Origin: an uncultured Prevotellaceae bacterium
Lineage (GTDB): Bacteria > Bacteroidota > Bacteroidia > Bacteroidales > Bacteroidaceae
Direction: 5' to 3'
NCBI GenBank assembly: GCA_900315745.1
Contig: ONAG01000005.1
Location: 1-64,000, forward strand
DNA length: 64,000 nucleotides
Shown here: positions 37,007 through 45,868 of the stretch, piece by piece
Position numbering within the stretch: the stretch's first letter is position 1
How the letters are laid out: every line of letters starts with the position of its first letter
Notes under the pieces: model-generated
Seen by the model: only the letters and a program-made list of their open reading frames with translations
The model's database searches: none
Told to the model about the DNA's origin: nothing
Program-made: the position numbers and the translations under genes

Positions 37007-38675
37007 TTTCAGATTGTGTTTCCTGGCGCTGCTGTTGGCCGCCACCACGGCGTTGACAGCCAAGCCAGTGTTGCACAATCTTGACATCCATGTGACATTG
37101 TGCGACAATGGCGATGCAGAGATTACTGAAGTGCGTCAGATGTCGATTGATAATGAAGGCACGGAATGCTACATCGTCATCGGCAACCTGAACGGGAGCG
37201 ATATAAGCGACTTCAGTGTCTATGACGAGACAGGTCGGGAATTTGTGAACGAGGGTGCTTGGGATGTGGACCGCTCGCGCATGCGGAAAGCAGGCCGTTG
37301 TGGAATAGTTGACAAGCAAAATGGTTATGAGTTGTGCTGGGGACTGGGCGACGCGGGCGAGCGCATTTATTTTGTGAAATACAAGGTGACGCAGCTGGTT
37401 CGCAGTTACGACGATTCCGATGGCTTCAACTACATGTTCGTGGCACGCAACATTTCCCCGGCGCCACAGAAGGCCACAGTGACCATCAGGGCACCGTGGC
37501 GCGAGAACGGCTTGCCCGAGGATTCCATCAAGATATGGTCGTTTGGATACCATGGAAACATCGTAAAGGTGGACAGCTTAGTGGAGGCCACCACCACAGA
37601 ACCATTGGGTGGAGGCAGTTCGATGATTGTGATGATGGAACTGGAAAAGGGCATCCTGCACCCAACAAAGGTGGAGGGCGGTTCTTTCAGCAATGTGCGG
37701 GAAACGGCTTTTGTAGATAGTGACTATGAAATAGAGAGCAGTAATGAGTCCAAAGGGTTCTTCCGCACCATTAAGGACAATTTGGAGGCATTCTTAGGCC
37801 TTCTCCTGATCTTCTTCACCTTAGGGTGTGTATCCCTTTACGGCTTAAAGATGAAAAGGGAGAGAAAGAAGATGCTCAAGACGGTGGATTGGTATCGCGA
37901 TATTCCAGTCAATGGCAACCTGTTGCGTGCAAAGAATCTTTATAATGCCTTCTATTTTTCAGGAGGTCTCAGCACCGACAACCTCCTCAGCGCCATGGTG
38001 CTGAGACTGCTTCGTGGCGGTGCCTTGCGTATTGAGAAATGCCATGTGGCTGCCACGGGCTTTAAGAAGATGTTTGGTGGCAAGGGCAAAGACATGGATT
38101 GCATTGTCATTGGCGACTTTGATGCGTCAAACAGGCTGATGGGTGACAAAACTCTGCACAACTTGTACGACATTTTCAAAAAGGCGTCGGGGGGAGACCG
38201 CATATTGCAGCCAAGTGAATTGGAACGTTGGTTCTTGTCCAACAAGGAAGAATCTCTGCTGTTCTTGAAAAGCCTCGACAACTCTGTTTCTTTGAAGGAG
38301 GCAAAAAACAGTATTGATGATGTGCGCAAGGTCTATGGACTGAAGAAATTCCTTGAGGACTTCACACTCGCCAACGAGCACCATCTCAGCGAGGTGGCGT
38401 TATGGAACGACTATCTGGTGTATGCCACTCTCTATGGCATTGCCGACCAGGTGCGAAAAGACATGGAGAAAATCAATCCCGAATACCTGAAGATGGATGA
38501 GATAGCTCGTACGCTCACCAACCAGAAAGTGGTGCCATTGCTTACAGCAGCCACTTTGTCGTCGGCGCATTCCGTAAAGAGTTCTGGCTCCCGTGGTTCG
38601 GGCGGCGGCGGCTCGTCATCATTTGGCGGTGGCGGCGGCTTCTCAGGCGGCGGTTCAGGCGGCGGCGTGAGATGA
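36987..38675 (+). CDS. DUF2207 domain membrane protein with Gly-rich C-terminus
   Basis: A 562-residue protein. A signal peptide (residues about 8-25) is followed by an extracytoplasmic beta-rich DUF2207 domain (about 28-245), one transmembrane helix (LEAFLGLLLIFFTLGCVSLYG, about 268-288) and a large cytoplasmic part. The last ~25 residues are almost all Gly and Ser, like the TPM protein at 53707. It overlaps lemA by 20 bp, so the two are cotranslated. Function unknown; the family often pairs with LemA. Confidence 0.85.
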   Translation: MKHSRNSFRLCFLALLLAATTALTAKPVLHNLDIHVTLCDNGDAEITEVRQMSIDNEGTECYIVIGNLNGSDISDFSVYDETGREFVNEGAWDVDRSRMRKAGRCGIVDKQNGYELCWGLGDAGERIYFVKYKVTQLVRSYDDSDGFNYMFVARNISPAPQKATVTIRAPWRENGLPEDSIKIWSFGYHGNIVKVDSLVEATTTEPLGGGSSMIVMMELEKGILHPTKVEGGSFSNVRETAFVDSDYEIESSNESKGFFRTIKDNLEAFLGLLLIFFTLGCVSLYGLKMKRERKKMLKTVDWYRDIPVNGNLLRAKNLYNAFYFSGGLSTDNLLSAMVLRLLRGGALRIEKCHVAATGFKKMFGGKGKDMDCIVIGDFDASNRLMGDKTLHNLYDIFKKASGGDRILQPSELERWFLSNKEESLLFLKSLDNSVSLKEAKNSIDDVRKVYGLKKFLEDFTLANEHHLSEVALWNDYLVYATLYGIADQVRKDMEKINPEYLKMDEIARTLTNQKVVPLLTAATLSSAHSVKSSGSRGSGGGGSSSFGGGGGFSGGGSGGGVR

Positions 38676-38700
38676 CATGTTTGACACATGCTGAAAAATG

Positions 38701-38740
38701 TTTTGGAGCCATTTGGCAATCTTGCCAAATGGCTCCAAAA
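38701..38740. terminator. 19-bp perfect hairpin between converging genes
   Basis: Arms 38701-38719 and 38722-38740 pair perfectly around a 2-base loop (core GGAGCCATTTGGCAA). On the minus strand the stem is followed by CATTTTT, so it best fits as terminator of the aldo/keto reductase operon, and may also stop the DUF2207 transcript. Confidence 0.85.
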
Positions 38741-38781
38741 TGTATGTCGTGACCTTGTTTGTGATGCCATGCATTATGCAT

Positions 38782-39738
38782 TCATCTTATGCAACGCATG
38801 TTCTTTTCCAGTTGGGCTGTACTGCTGGCTCCCACAAGAACTGACGTCACTCCCTTTTGTTCGAGTATCCATGACAGGGCCATTTCTGCGAGCGTCTGTC
38901 CTTTCTGCAATGCTTGTGCATTGAGGTCCTGCAGATGTTCCAGAAGCTGGGGCGTGAGGTCATCTTTGGTGAGGAAGGCACCGCGTGACATTCTCGAACC
39001 TTCAGGTATCCCATTGAGGTATCTGTCTGTGAGCAAGCCTTGTGCCAATGGTGAGAAAGAGATGAACCCGATGCCATGTTCCACGCAATAGTCGAGTATT
39101 CCTTCGTCTTGTGGTGAATGGTCGAGCAGGTTGAGTTTTCCTTGATATATGAGCAAGGGCATGTCGCGTTGCTTCAAATACTCGTCAGCATATCGCAGAG
39201 CCTCCAGAGGCCAGCGGGAAATGCCTACATAGAGCGCCTTGCCACATTTCACTATGTCCACCAACGCCTGCAATGTCTCATCGAGGGGTGTTATGGGGTC
39301 GTGGCGATGGCTGTAGAAGATATCCACATATTCGAGGTTCATGCGGCGCAGACTTTGGTTCAGACTTGCGAAGAGGTATTTTCTTGAACCCCAGTTGCCA
39401 TAAGGCCCCTCCCACATGTCGTAGCCTGCCTTGGTGCTTATCAGCAGTTCGTCGCGGTATGGGGCGAAGTCTTCTTTCATCAGTCGTCCCATGGTCTCTT
39501 CTGCCGTGCCGTATGGTGGCCCATAGTTGTTGGCGAGGTCGAAGTGTGTGATGCCGTGGTCGAAGGCATAATGCGTGATGTCCCTGCTCCGCTGATATGG
39601 GTCTGCATCGCCGAAGTTGTGCCAGAATCCCAACGACACCTTGGGCAGCATGATGCCACTGTTTCCACAACGTCGGTATAGGATATCTGAGTTGTTGTAT
39701 CTCTCAGACGATGGAATGTAACTGTTCTTGATGTTCAT
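38782..39738 (-). CDS. Aldo/keto reductase (YghZ/MgrA type)
   Basis: A 318-residue NADPH-dependent aldo/keto reductase. The barrel has the catalytic tetrad in FDLANNYGPPYG (Asp, Tyr), STKAGYDMW (Lys) and FYSHRHDPITP (His). The segment FGDADPYQRSRDI and the YGPPYGTAEE motif resemble YghZ, a glyceraldehyde 3-phosphate/methylglyoxal reductase. It stops at STAQLEKNMRCIR, some 20-25 residues earlier than most relatives, which continue with a last helix; the C-terminus may be eroded. It is 5 bp downstream of ispG. Confidence 0.85.
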   Translation of the reverse strand: MNIKNSYIPSSERYNNSDILYRRCGNSGIMLPKVSLGFWHNFGDADPYQRSRDITHYAFDHGITHFDLANNYGPPYGTAEETMGRLMKEDFAPYRDELLISTKAGYDMWEGPYGNWGSRKYLFASLNQSLRRMNLEYVDIFYSHRHDPITPLDETLQALVDIVKCGKALYVGISRWPLEALRYADEYLKQRDMPLLIYQGKLNLLDHSPQDEGILDYCVEHGIGFISFSPLAQGLLTDRYLNGIPEGSRMSRGAFLTKDDLTPQLLEHLQDLNAQALQKGQTLAEMALSWILEQKGVTSVLVGASSTAQLEKNMRCIR

Positions 39739-39743
39739 GGCTT

Positions 39744-41582
39744 TTATGATTTGTTGTCCTTTTCTATTAGTTGCAATAGTTTTTCCACAGCCTCGTTTTC
39801 AGGGATGTTCTTTTCCACACATTCCTTCCTGCGGTAGAGAGAGATGCGTCCAGGTCCTGCTCCCACATATCCATAGTCTGCATCTGCCATCTCGCCAGGT
39901 CCGTTTACTATGCAGCCCATGATGCCTATCTTCAAGCCCTTGAGGTGGCTTGTCGCTTTCTTGATGTGGGCTATCGTTGTCTCAAGGTCGTAAAGTGTCC
40001 TTCCACAGCCAGGGCAACTGATGTACTCTGTCTTGGTCATTCGCAGACGCGCTGCCTGCAAGATGCCGTAAGCCGTACTGCAAATGACGTCCAGGGGGAT
40101 GTCGCCATCGTTTTCGAGCCAGTAGCCGTCTGTGAGTCCGTCCATCATCAATGGTCCCATGTCCGCTGCGGCTTCTATCTGGAAATCGTTCTTCTCCGTC
40201 ATGCCATGAGCGTATTTCTGGCGGAAAACCACAGGATTCGTCACTCCTGCTGCCATCAGTTCATGAACGAGGGCACGGTGTTCTCCCAATCTGTTGGCTC
40301 CAGTGGCGTCGCTTACCACTACAATCTCGGGGTGCGCCTTCAGACACTCGATGCGTTCCGGGTCCAACCCATGGTGCAAGCTCCAGAACTTGATGGCATC
40401 GTCGGATTGACATATCCCTTTCAGGTCGTCTTGACTGTAAAGAGAAAAAGTGCCTGACATATTGTTGCTGCTTCCCGCATCCATGATGCATGGTTGTTTG
40501 CCCTCGGTGTGCAATGGCGTCTTTCCAGCGGTGTAAACAAAGGTGGGTTGCAGTTCTCCAGGTACTATGCCGTCGGCGTTTCCACTTACGATGACAATAG
40601 GCAGGCTGTCGCCGCCAACGACATCAAACACCTTGTTGGTCTTGCGACGTTCAGGTCTTGTATAGTTGAATCCCTCGAAAGGAGAGGCTTTTATGCCAGT
40701 CCCTTCTTTCCTTTGTGAGATATAATCCACAAGATGACGGGCGACAGGGATTTCATGTTCTGGAGCCTCGCTCAGCGACACACGTATGGTGTCGCCAATG
40801 CCGTCTGCCAAAAGCGCTCCTATGCCAACGGCGCTTTTTATGCGTCCATCCTCGCCCTCGCCAGCTTCAGTGACTCCAAGGTGCAGGGGATAATGCATGT
40901 CTTCCTTGTCCATCTCGCTGACAAGAAGACGTACCGACCTCACCATCACCACAGTGTTTGAAGCCTTGATGGAGATGACGATGTCATTGAAGTCTTCACG
41001 CTTGCAAATGCGGAGAAACTCCATGCAACTCTCCACGATACCCTCAGGTGTGTCTCCATACCGTGACATGATGCGGTCGGAGAGCGACCCGTGGTTCACT
41101 CCTATGCGGATGGCGGTGTGGTGCTCCTTGCACAGATTGAGCAACGGTATCAGCCGTTCTTCCACTTTCTTCAGCTCAAGTGCATATTGCTCGTCTGTGT
41201 ATTCTATCTGGCGGAATGTGCGTGCTGGGTCAACATAGTTGCCTGGGTTGATGCGGACTTTCTCGCAGTTGCAGGCAGCCACTTCCGCCACGCGGGCATT
41301 GAAATGCACGTCTGCCACCAAAGGGGTGGTGATGCCCTTCTCGCGGAGAGAGGAGCGGATGTGTCCAATGTTTTCCGCTTCACGCGTGCCTTGTGTGGTG
41401 AAACGCACATATTCGCCTCCCGCCTCGATGATGCGTTCTGCCTGTTCCACGCTCCCCATGATGTCGTTGGTCGATACTGTGGCCATGGACTGCAGGCGTA
41501 TGGGATTGTCACCACCCATTGGGGTGTCGCCCACCTTCGTCTCTGATGACAGGCGACGGTGATAATTGAACAAGTCGGTCAT
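39744..41582 (-). CDS. ispG: 4-hydroxy-3-methylbut-2-enyl diphosphate synthase (long form)
   Basis: A 612-residue [4Fe-4S] enzyme of the MEP isoprenoid pathway making HMBPP. It is the long three-domain form found in Bacteroidetes, Chlorobi and plants: an N-terminal TIM barrel (VADVHFNARVAEVAA, KVRINPGNYVD, IRIGVNHGSLSDR), a middle insert (about 270-490) and the iron-sulfur C-terminal domain with SCPGCGRT and GIMGCIVNGPGE. The insert keeps the longer spacing between barrel and cluster. It feeds the prenyl synthase at 20114. It is 1 bp downstream of purE. Confidence 0.95.
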   Translation of the reverse strand: MTDLFNYHRRLSSETKVGDTPMGGDNPIRLQSMATVSTNDIMGSVEQAERIIEAGGEYVRFTTQGTREAENIGHIRSSLREKGITTPLVADVHFNARVAEVAACNCEKVRINPGNYVDPARTFRQIEYTDEQYALELKKVEERLIPLLNLCKEHHTAIRIGVNHGSLSDRIMSRYGDTPEGIVESCMEFLRICKREDFNDIVISIKASNTVVMVRSVRLLVSEMDKEDMHYPLHLGVTEAGEGEDGRIKSAVGIGALLADGIGDTIRVSLSEAPEHEIPVARHLVDYISQRKEGTGIKASPFEGFNYTRPERRKTNKVFDVVGGDSLPIVIVSGNADGIVPGELQPTFVYTAGKTPLHTEGKQPCIMDAGSSNNMSGTFSLYSQDDLKGICQSDDAIKFWSLHHGLDPERIECLKAHPEIVVVSDATGANRLGEHRALVHELMAAGVTNPVVFRQKYAHGMTEKNDFQIEAAADMGPLMMDGLTDGYWLENDGDIPLDVICSTAYGILQAARLRMTKTEYISCPGCGRTLYDLETTIAHIKKATSHLKGLKIGIMGCIVNGPGEMADADYGYVGAGPGRISLYRRKECVEKNIPENEAVEKLLQLIEKDNKS

Positions 41583-41583
41583 T

Positions 41584-42093
41584 TCAATTGGTCTTGAATC
41601 TGTATTTTTTCACTTCGCTCAACTGTTGGTTGGCCTTTACGATCTTGTCTCCTAAACCTGCCTTGTATGCCTCCACCTTGGCATCGATGCTTTCGTCGGT
41701 GAGGGCAAGTATCTCGGCTGCCAATATGGCGGCGTTGAGGGCACCATTCACTCCTACTGTTGCCACGGGTATTCCCGGAGGCATCTGGATGATGCTGAGC
41801 ATGGCATCAAGACCGTCGAGCATTCCTTTGATGGGAATACCAATGACTGGGATGGTGGTGGATGCTGCTATCACGCCAGGCAGGGCTGCTGCCATGCCTG
41901 CAGCGGCAATGATGACTTTTATCCCCTTTGCCTTGGCTTCTCGGGCAAACAATTCCACTGCTTGTGGTGTCCTGTGGGCTGAAAGGGCGTTCACTTCAAA
42001 TGGTATTTCCATCTCGTCGAGGAAGTCCATGGCTTTCTCCATGACGGGCAGGTCGCTGGTGCTGCCCATGATGATGCTTACTATAGGTTTCAT
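41584..42093 (-). CDS. purE: N5-carboxyaminoimidazole ribonucleotide mutase
   Basis: A 169-residue purine-synthesis enzyme that moves the carboxyl group of N5-CAIR to make CAIR. I take Met at 42093 (MKPIVSIIMGSTSDLPVM) because the family begins there; the open frame extends 21 residues further with no homology. Key motifs are GSTSDLPVM, LSAHRTPQA, AAAGMAAALPGVIAAST and MPPGIPVATVGVNGALNAAI (20 residues), as in class I PurE. It precedes ispG by 1 bp. Confidence 0.95.
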   Translation of the reverse strand: MKPIVSIIMGSTSDLPVMEKAMDFLDEMEIPFEVNALSAHRTPQAVELFAREAKAKGIKVIIAAAGMAAALPGVIAASTTIPVIGIPIKGMLDGLDAMLSIIQMPPGIPVATVGVNGALNAAILAAEILALTDESIDAKVEAYKAGLGDKIVKANQQLSEVKKYRFKTN

Positions 42094-42125
42094 ATGATGA
42101 TGCTTGATGTTTTTTATGTTGGTGA

Positions 42126-42743
42126 TTAGAAAAACAGAATGGATACAAAAGAACATATTATGCCGAGGAAGAAACCGGCGAGCACTTCAGACAAAGTGTG
42201 CAACTTGAGTATCAGCCGACTTGTTCCCACTATGCCGCCCATGATGAGCACGAGGCATATCCACCACACGGGATTGAACGAGAAAACTTCTGCAAAGGCT
42301 ATGACGGCACCCATCACACCACCAATGGCTGCGGTGTGCGTGGAAATCTTCCACCATAGGTTGATAATTGCACACAGCACTTGTATCATCAGCGACGCCA
42401 CCACGATGCACTTGATGGAGTAGGGGATGTGATTGGCGCTGAGGGTGTAGTAGCAGCAGAAATAGCAAAGGATGGAGATGACATAGGGAATCATACGGTT
42501 GTCCTTCACCGCCATGTCCTGCTTGCTCCATCCCTGATAGCGAGCATACAGCCTGATGAGCGTTGTTGGCAGCATCACGGTGAAGAGGAACACCACTATG
42601 AAGATGTAGAGCTTCACAGGCCAATGCAACAGACTGAGGTAGCTGAAAGTGAAGAGTGCCAGCAACCCCACCACGGGCAGGTAGAACGGTGAGAACACCG
42701 CACTAAGGACTTTGGATAGCATGATGATGTCCTTCTCTCTCAT
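42126..42743 (-). CDS. PAP2-like membrane phosphatase, divergent active site
   Basis: A 205-residue integral membrane protein with about six helices. It has PAP2-like features: a His in WKISTHTAAIGG where family members have PSGH, and SRLILKLHTLSEV where they have SRxxxxxHxxxD. The Asp is Glu here and the PSGH proline is missing. So the fold seems right but the catalytic set is altered; it may be a divergent lipid phosphatase or a non-catalytic relative. It overlaps rpoN by 4 bp. Confidence 0.7.
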   Translation of the reverse strand: MREKDIIMLSKVLSAVFSPFYLPVVGLLALFTFSYLSLLHWPVKLYIFIVVFLFTVMLPTTLIRLYARYQGWSKQDMAVKDNRMIPYVISILCYFCCYYTLSANHIPYSIKCIVVASLMIQVLCAIINLWWKISTHTAAIGGVMGAVIAFAEVFSFNPVWWICLVLIMGGIVGTSRLILKLHTLSEVLAGFFLGIICSFVSILFF

Positions 42744-44143
42744 TTTTTTCTCAGGCTTGATTTTGGTATGTTCATTTGTTTGCGGTATTTCACTATGGTT
42801 CGCCGTTTGGTGTTGAATCCCTTCTTCTTGATAGCCTCTTCAAGTTGCATGTCGGTCAGAGGGTTATTCTTGTCTTCGTGGTCGATGATGTCCTTGAGCA
42901 TGCTTTTTATCTTTCGCGTGGACACTTCGTCTCCGTCGTTGTCATAACGTTCGCTGAAGAAGAAGCGCAGTCGGAAGATGCCCCATGCTGTTTCGGCATA
43001 TTTCTCATTGGTGACGCGGGATACCGTGGAGATGTCGAGGTTGGTGTCGGCAGCCACATCCTTGAGAGTCATTGGCGTGAGGTCTGCCTCGTCACCATCG
43101 AGGAAGAATTTCTTCTGCCGGCGTATGATGGCGCTCATTGTCTTGGTGAGTGTCTGCTGCCGCTGCTGCAATGCGTCGATGAGCATCTTGGCTCCCTCCA
43201 CATCCTTTCTCAACAATGGGAGGGCTTCTTTTTCCTTTCTCGACAGGTTGTCGGTGTGGGCGATTGTTTCCATATATGCCTCGGAAACTTCCAAGGCAGG
43301 CAGTCTGCCACGGTTTAGAGTGAAGGATATCTGACCGTCGTCAGTGATTTCCACAATGAAGTCGGGTGTTATCTGCTGCTTGCTTATGCCCAAGGCTTCT
43401 CCAAGGGCTGCTCCTGGTTTGGGGTTTAGTTTGCGCACCTCGGCACGCACTTTCTCTTTTTGCTCATCGTCGAGATGCAGCGAGCGTTGCAATTTGTCCC
43501 AGTGGTTCTTTAGCAGGTCGTCGAAATACTGTCCCACTATTCTCGAAAGCATGTCTTTCATCCATCCATCCTTTCGTCTGCTCACCTGTATCATCAGGCA
43601 CTGTTGCAGGTTGCGTGCTCCTATGCCTGGCGGGTCGAAGCCTTGCAGTATGCCGAGCACCTGCTCTATTTCTTCTGGTGTGGTGGAGATGTTGTGATAG
43701 ATGTCCATCTCGTCGCAGATGGTTTCTGGATCTTTGCGCAACAGTCCGTCGTTGTCGAGCGAACCGATGAGGTATTCCATGATGCTCCTTTGCTGTTCGT
43801 CAAGTTCTGTCTCGCCCATTTGTTCCCTTAGCTTGTCAATGAACGACTCGCTGTTGGAAGGGTCTTGGTGAGGTCCTTGCACCTGTACGGGGATGGCATT
43901 CTCCTTGGTGTTGTAGTCATCATTTTCCAAACTTTCAGGCACTGGTGCTGGCATGGCGTTCTCCCAGTCGTTTTCTTCACTTGCAGATGCCTCAAGTGCA
44001 GGATTGTCGATTAGTTGGTGGTTGACATATTCCACCAATTGGTCCACTGGTTTCTCAATCATTTGGCCGACGAGCAGCTGCATCGGTGTCAGCCGTTGTT
44101 TCTGTACTTGCTTTTGTCCTTGCCTTATAGTTTGTTTGGCCAT
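42740..44143 (-). CDS. rpoN: RNA polymerase sigma-54 factor
   Basis: A 467-residue sigma-54. The N-terminal activator-interacting region is Gln/Leu-rich (KQTIRQGQKQVQKQRLTPMQ...LLVGQMIEKPVDQLVEYV), the core-binding domain follows (DPPGIGARNLQQCLM) and the DNA-binding part ends with an RpoN box variant TKRRTIVKYRKQMNIPKS that contacts -24. I found no clear -24/-12 promoter in the window gaps. A -7 motif TATATTTG (complement of 44206-44213) lies upstream. Confidence 0.95.
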   Translation of the reverse strand: MAKQTIRQGQKQVQKQRLTPMQLLVGQMIEKPVDQLVEYVNHQLIDNPALEASASEENDWENAMPAPVPESLENDDYNTKENAIPVQVQGPHQDPSNSESFIDKLREQMGETELDEQQRSIMEYLIGSLDNDGLLRKDPETICDEMDIYHNISTTPEEIEQVLGILQGFDPPGIGARNLQQCLMIQVSRRKDGWMKDMLSRIVGQYFDDLLKNHWDKLQRSLHLDDEQKEKVRAEVRKLNPKPGAALGEALGISKQQITPDFIVEITDDGQISFTLNRGRLPALEVSEAYMETIAHTDNLSRKEKEALPLLRKDVEGAKMLIDALQQRQQTLTKTMSAIIRRQKKFFLDGDEADLTPMTLKDVAADTNLDISTVSRVTNEKYAETAWGIFRLRFFFSERYDNDGDEVSTRKIKSMLKDIIDHEDKNNPLTDMQLEEAIKKKGFNTKRRTIVKYRKQMNIPKSSLRKK

Positions 44144-44611
44144 CGTTCTAAATGAAAGTTTGACGTTCTAATCCCTTGTTGATATTTCTTGAACGTAATA
44201 GCTTACAAATATAATACCATCAACCAAAAAACGAAACGTCTTTAACTAATTTTAACCCGAATTGGGCGTTCTAAAAAAAACTGTTTTAGTTACTTTCAAT
44301 GGGGACTTACTTTATTTTAGAGGATTTGGACAACAATCCCTTGAGACCACCAAACAGGCATATTTCTCAAAGAAAAGTCGAAAATAAAAGAAAAAAAACA
44401 TAAGAAGCGACAGAAAACGCAGGGTTTTGCATGATATGTCGCAAAAGGCGGTCTGTGTCGCAACGAATTGAATAGAAAAACATTAGAAAATTTTGAACGA
44501 GGGTAAAACTGCATTTATCTTTGCAATGTCGAAAGGAACAAACGACCTTCACACAGACAAAAAAGAATTAAATCAAAAAACAATAATAATAACAAATAAA
44601 AAAATACAATT
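44144..44611. other. 468-bp AT-rich intergenic gap between rpoN and the PepSY-like gene
   Basis: Apart from the promoter at 44492-44523 and a weak -7 element for rpoN (44206-44213, minus strand), I see no gene, hairpin of note or repeat. The A-rich runs at about 44580-44605 precede the ATG of the PepSY-like gene. Confidence 0.6.
44492..44523 (+). promoter_or_regulatory. Bacteroidetes promoter for the PepSY-like gene
   Basis: TTTG (44492-44495), 20 bp and TATCTTTG (44516-44523) match the consensus. The leader is about 80 bases long and very A-rich before the start codon, as in highly expressed Bacteroidetes genes. Confidence 0.75.
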
Positions 44612-45055
44612 ATGAAAAAGTCAAGATTATTTATCGCAGCATTAGCATGTTTCTTCATGCAGTCAGTGTCAACATTCGCAGATGACATGATCATTCCAGC
44701 AAGCCAACTTCCTGCCGCAGCAACCAACTTTGTGAAAACCAACTTCCCAGGACAGGCCATCTCATATGCCTCTGTCGATAGGGACTTCTCAGGAACCAAG
44801 TATGAGGTGACGCTCAACAATGGAGTGGAGCTCGACTTCGACAAGAGTGGGACTTGGGACAAGGTGGACTGCAACTTCAGCGCCGTTCCCGCCAACCTCG
44901 TGCCGGCAAACATCGCCAACTATGTGAAAACCAACTTCCCAGGTACCTCCATCATCAAGATAGACAAGGAGCGCTACGGCTACGACATAGAACTGTCCAA
45001 CGACCTCGAACTGAAGTTCAACAAGAAGGGACAACTTATGAACATCGATGACTGA
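44612..45055 (+). CDS. Secreted PepSY-like (DUF2874) protein with two tandem domains
   Basis: A 147-residue protein with a signal peptide cut after about residue 23 (SVSTFADD). Two repeats of about 60 residues follow, each with a short helix and a beta-hairpin: AAATNFVKTNFPGQAIS...LDFDKSGTWDKVD and IANYVKTNFPGTSIIK...LKFNKKGQLMNID. The shared VKTNFPG motif is the PepSY-like hallmark. Such proteins are periplasmic or surface and of unknown role. It is a single gene with its own consensus promoter and a terminator. Confidence 0.85.
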   Translation: MKKSRLFIAALACFFMQSVSTFADDMIIPASQLPAAATNFVKTNFPGQAISYASVDRDFSGTKYEVTLNNGVELDFDKSGTWDKVDCNFSAVPANLVPANIANYVKTNFPGTSIIKIDKERYGYDIELSNDLELKFNKKGQLMNIDD

Positions 45056-45109
45056 AAGGAGGTGATATAAGGGAATAGAAAAAAAGAGAATCATCAAATA
45101 AGCAAAGGG

Positions 45110-45147
45110 CAAGGAGGGTGTGTCAACAAAACGACATGCTCTCCTTG
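45110..45147 (+). terminator. Terminator between the PepSY-like and HAD genes
   Basis: Arms 45110-45124 and 45133-45147 (15 bp each, with three G-U pairs) around an 8-base loop AACAAAAC, then AGTTTTG. It lies 55 bp after the PepSY-like stop and serves the converging HAD gene too. Confidence 0.75.
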
Positions 45148-45181
45148 AGTTTTGTGGATGAAATAGCGGGTATGGATGACG

Positions 45182-45841
45182 TCAGTCTTTCATCCCCTCC
45201 AAATGAGTGATGATGTCCGCAAAGTCATCTATTATGTAGTCAGCTCCTGCTTCTTCCATCTCTTCTTTTGTTCCATTGCCATAGGTCACACCGATGGTGG
45301 TGCAACCGGCGTTTCTGCCCATCATGATGTCGTAGCGTGCATCACCCACCACGACGGCTTCCTCTGTTGCATGTCCCGTGATGGCCAATGTCTTGTTCAC
45401 CATGTCGGGCTGTGGCTTGGGGTTCTTTACGTCTTCGCAACTTATCACCAGCGAAATGTAGGGCTTCAGGTTCAGGTGTTGCACAAACTCCATCAGCGAC
45501 TGGGTTGCCCTGCTGCTGGCTATAGTTAGCGTATATCCTTTTTCGTGAAGCTGCTTGAGGGTGTCCAACACATGAGGGAAGAGGGGCACCACTCCATGCG
45601 TGTTGTCTATTTCGAAGATTTTCTTGTACACCTCCACGCACTTGTCCCCCATCTCATCCGACATGCTGATGAGATTGGTGAAGGTTTGCTTCAGCGGCAG
45701 TCCTATCATCTTCTTGCATTGCTCGCGAGACCGTGGTGGAAGACCCAGATGCTTGATGGTCTTCTGCATGGTGTTGATGATAAGCGTCTGTGTGTCGCCA
45801 AGGGTGCCGTCAAAATCAAGAATGATTATTTTCTTCATCAT
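45182..45841 (-). CDS. HAD family hydrolase (Gph/PGP-like)
   Basis: A 219-residue haloacid-dehalogenase-type phosphatase with a helical cap. Motif I is DFDGTLGDT (9-17), motif II Ser in TIASSRAT, motif III Lys in KNPKPQPDM and motif IV VVVGDARYDIMMGRNAG. This resembles phosphoglycolate phosphatase or pyrophosphatase PpaX; the substrate cannot be fixed. It lies 27 bp downstream of the C1 peptidase. Confidence 0.85.
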   Translation of the reverse strand: MMKKIIILDFDGTLGDTQTLIINTMQKTIKHLGLPPRSREQCKKMIGLPLKQTFTNLISMSDEMGDKCVEVYKKIFEIDNTHGVVPLFPHVLDTLKQLHEKGYTLTIASSRATQSLMEFVQHLNLKPYISLVISCEDVKNPKPQPDMVNKTLAITGHATEEAVVVGDARYDIMMGRNAGCTTIGVTYGNGTKEEMEEAGADYIIDDFADIITHLEGMKD

Positions 45842-45868
45842 TGGAGATAAGGAATGGAGTTGTAGAAA

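Noticed and set aside
42094..42156. Longer N-terminus for purE
   Set aside because: The extra 21 residues have no family similarity, and MKPIVSIIMGSTSD is the usual start.
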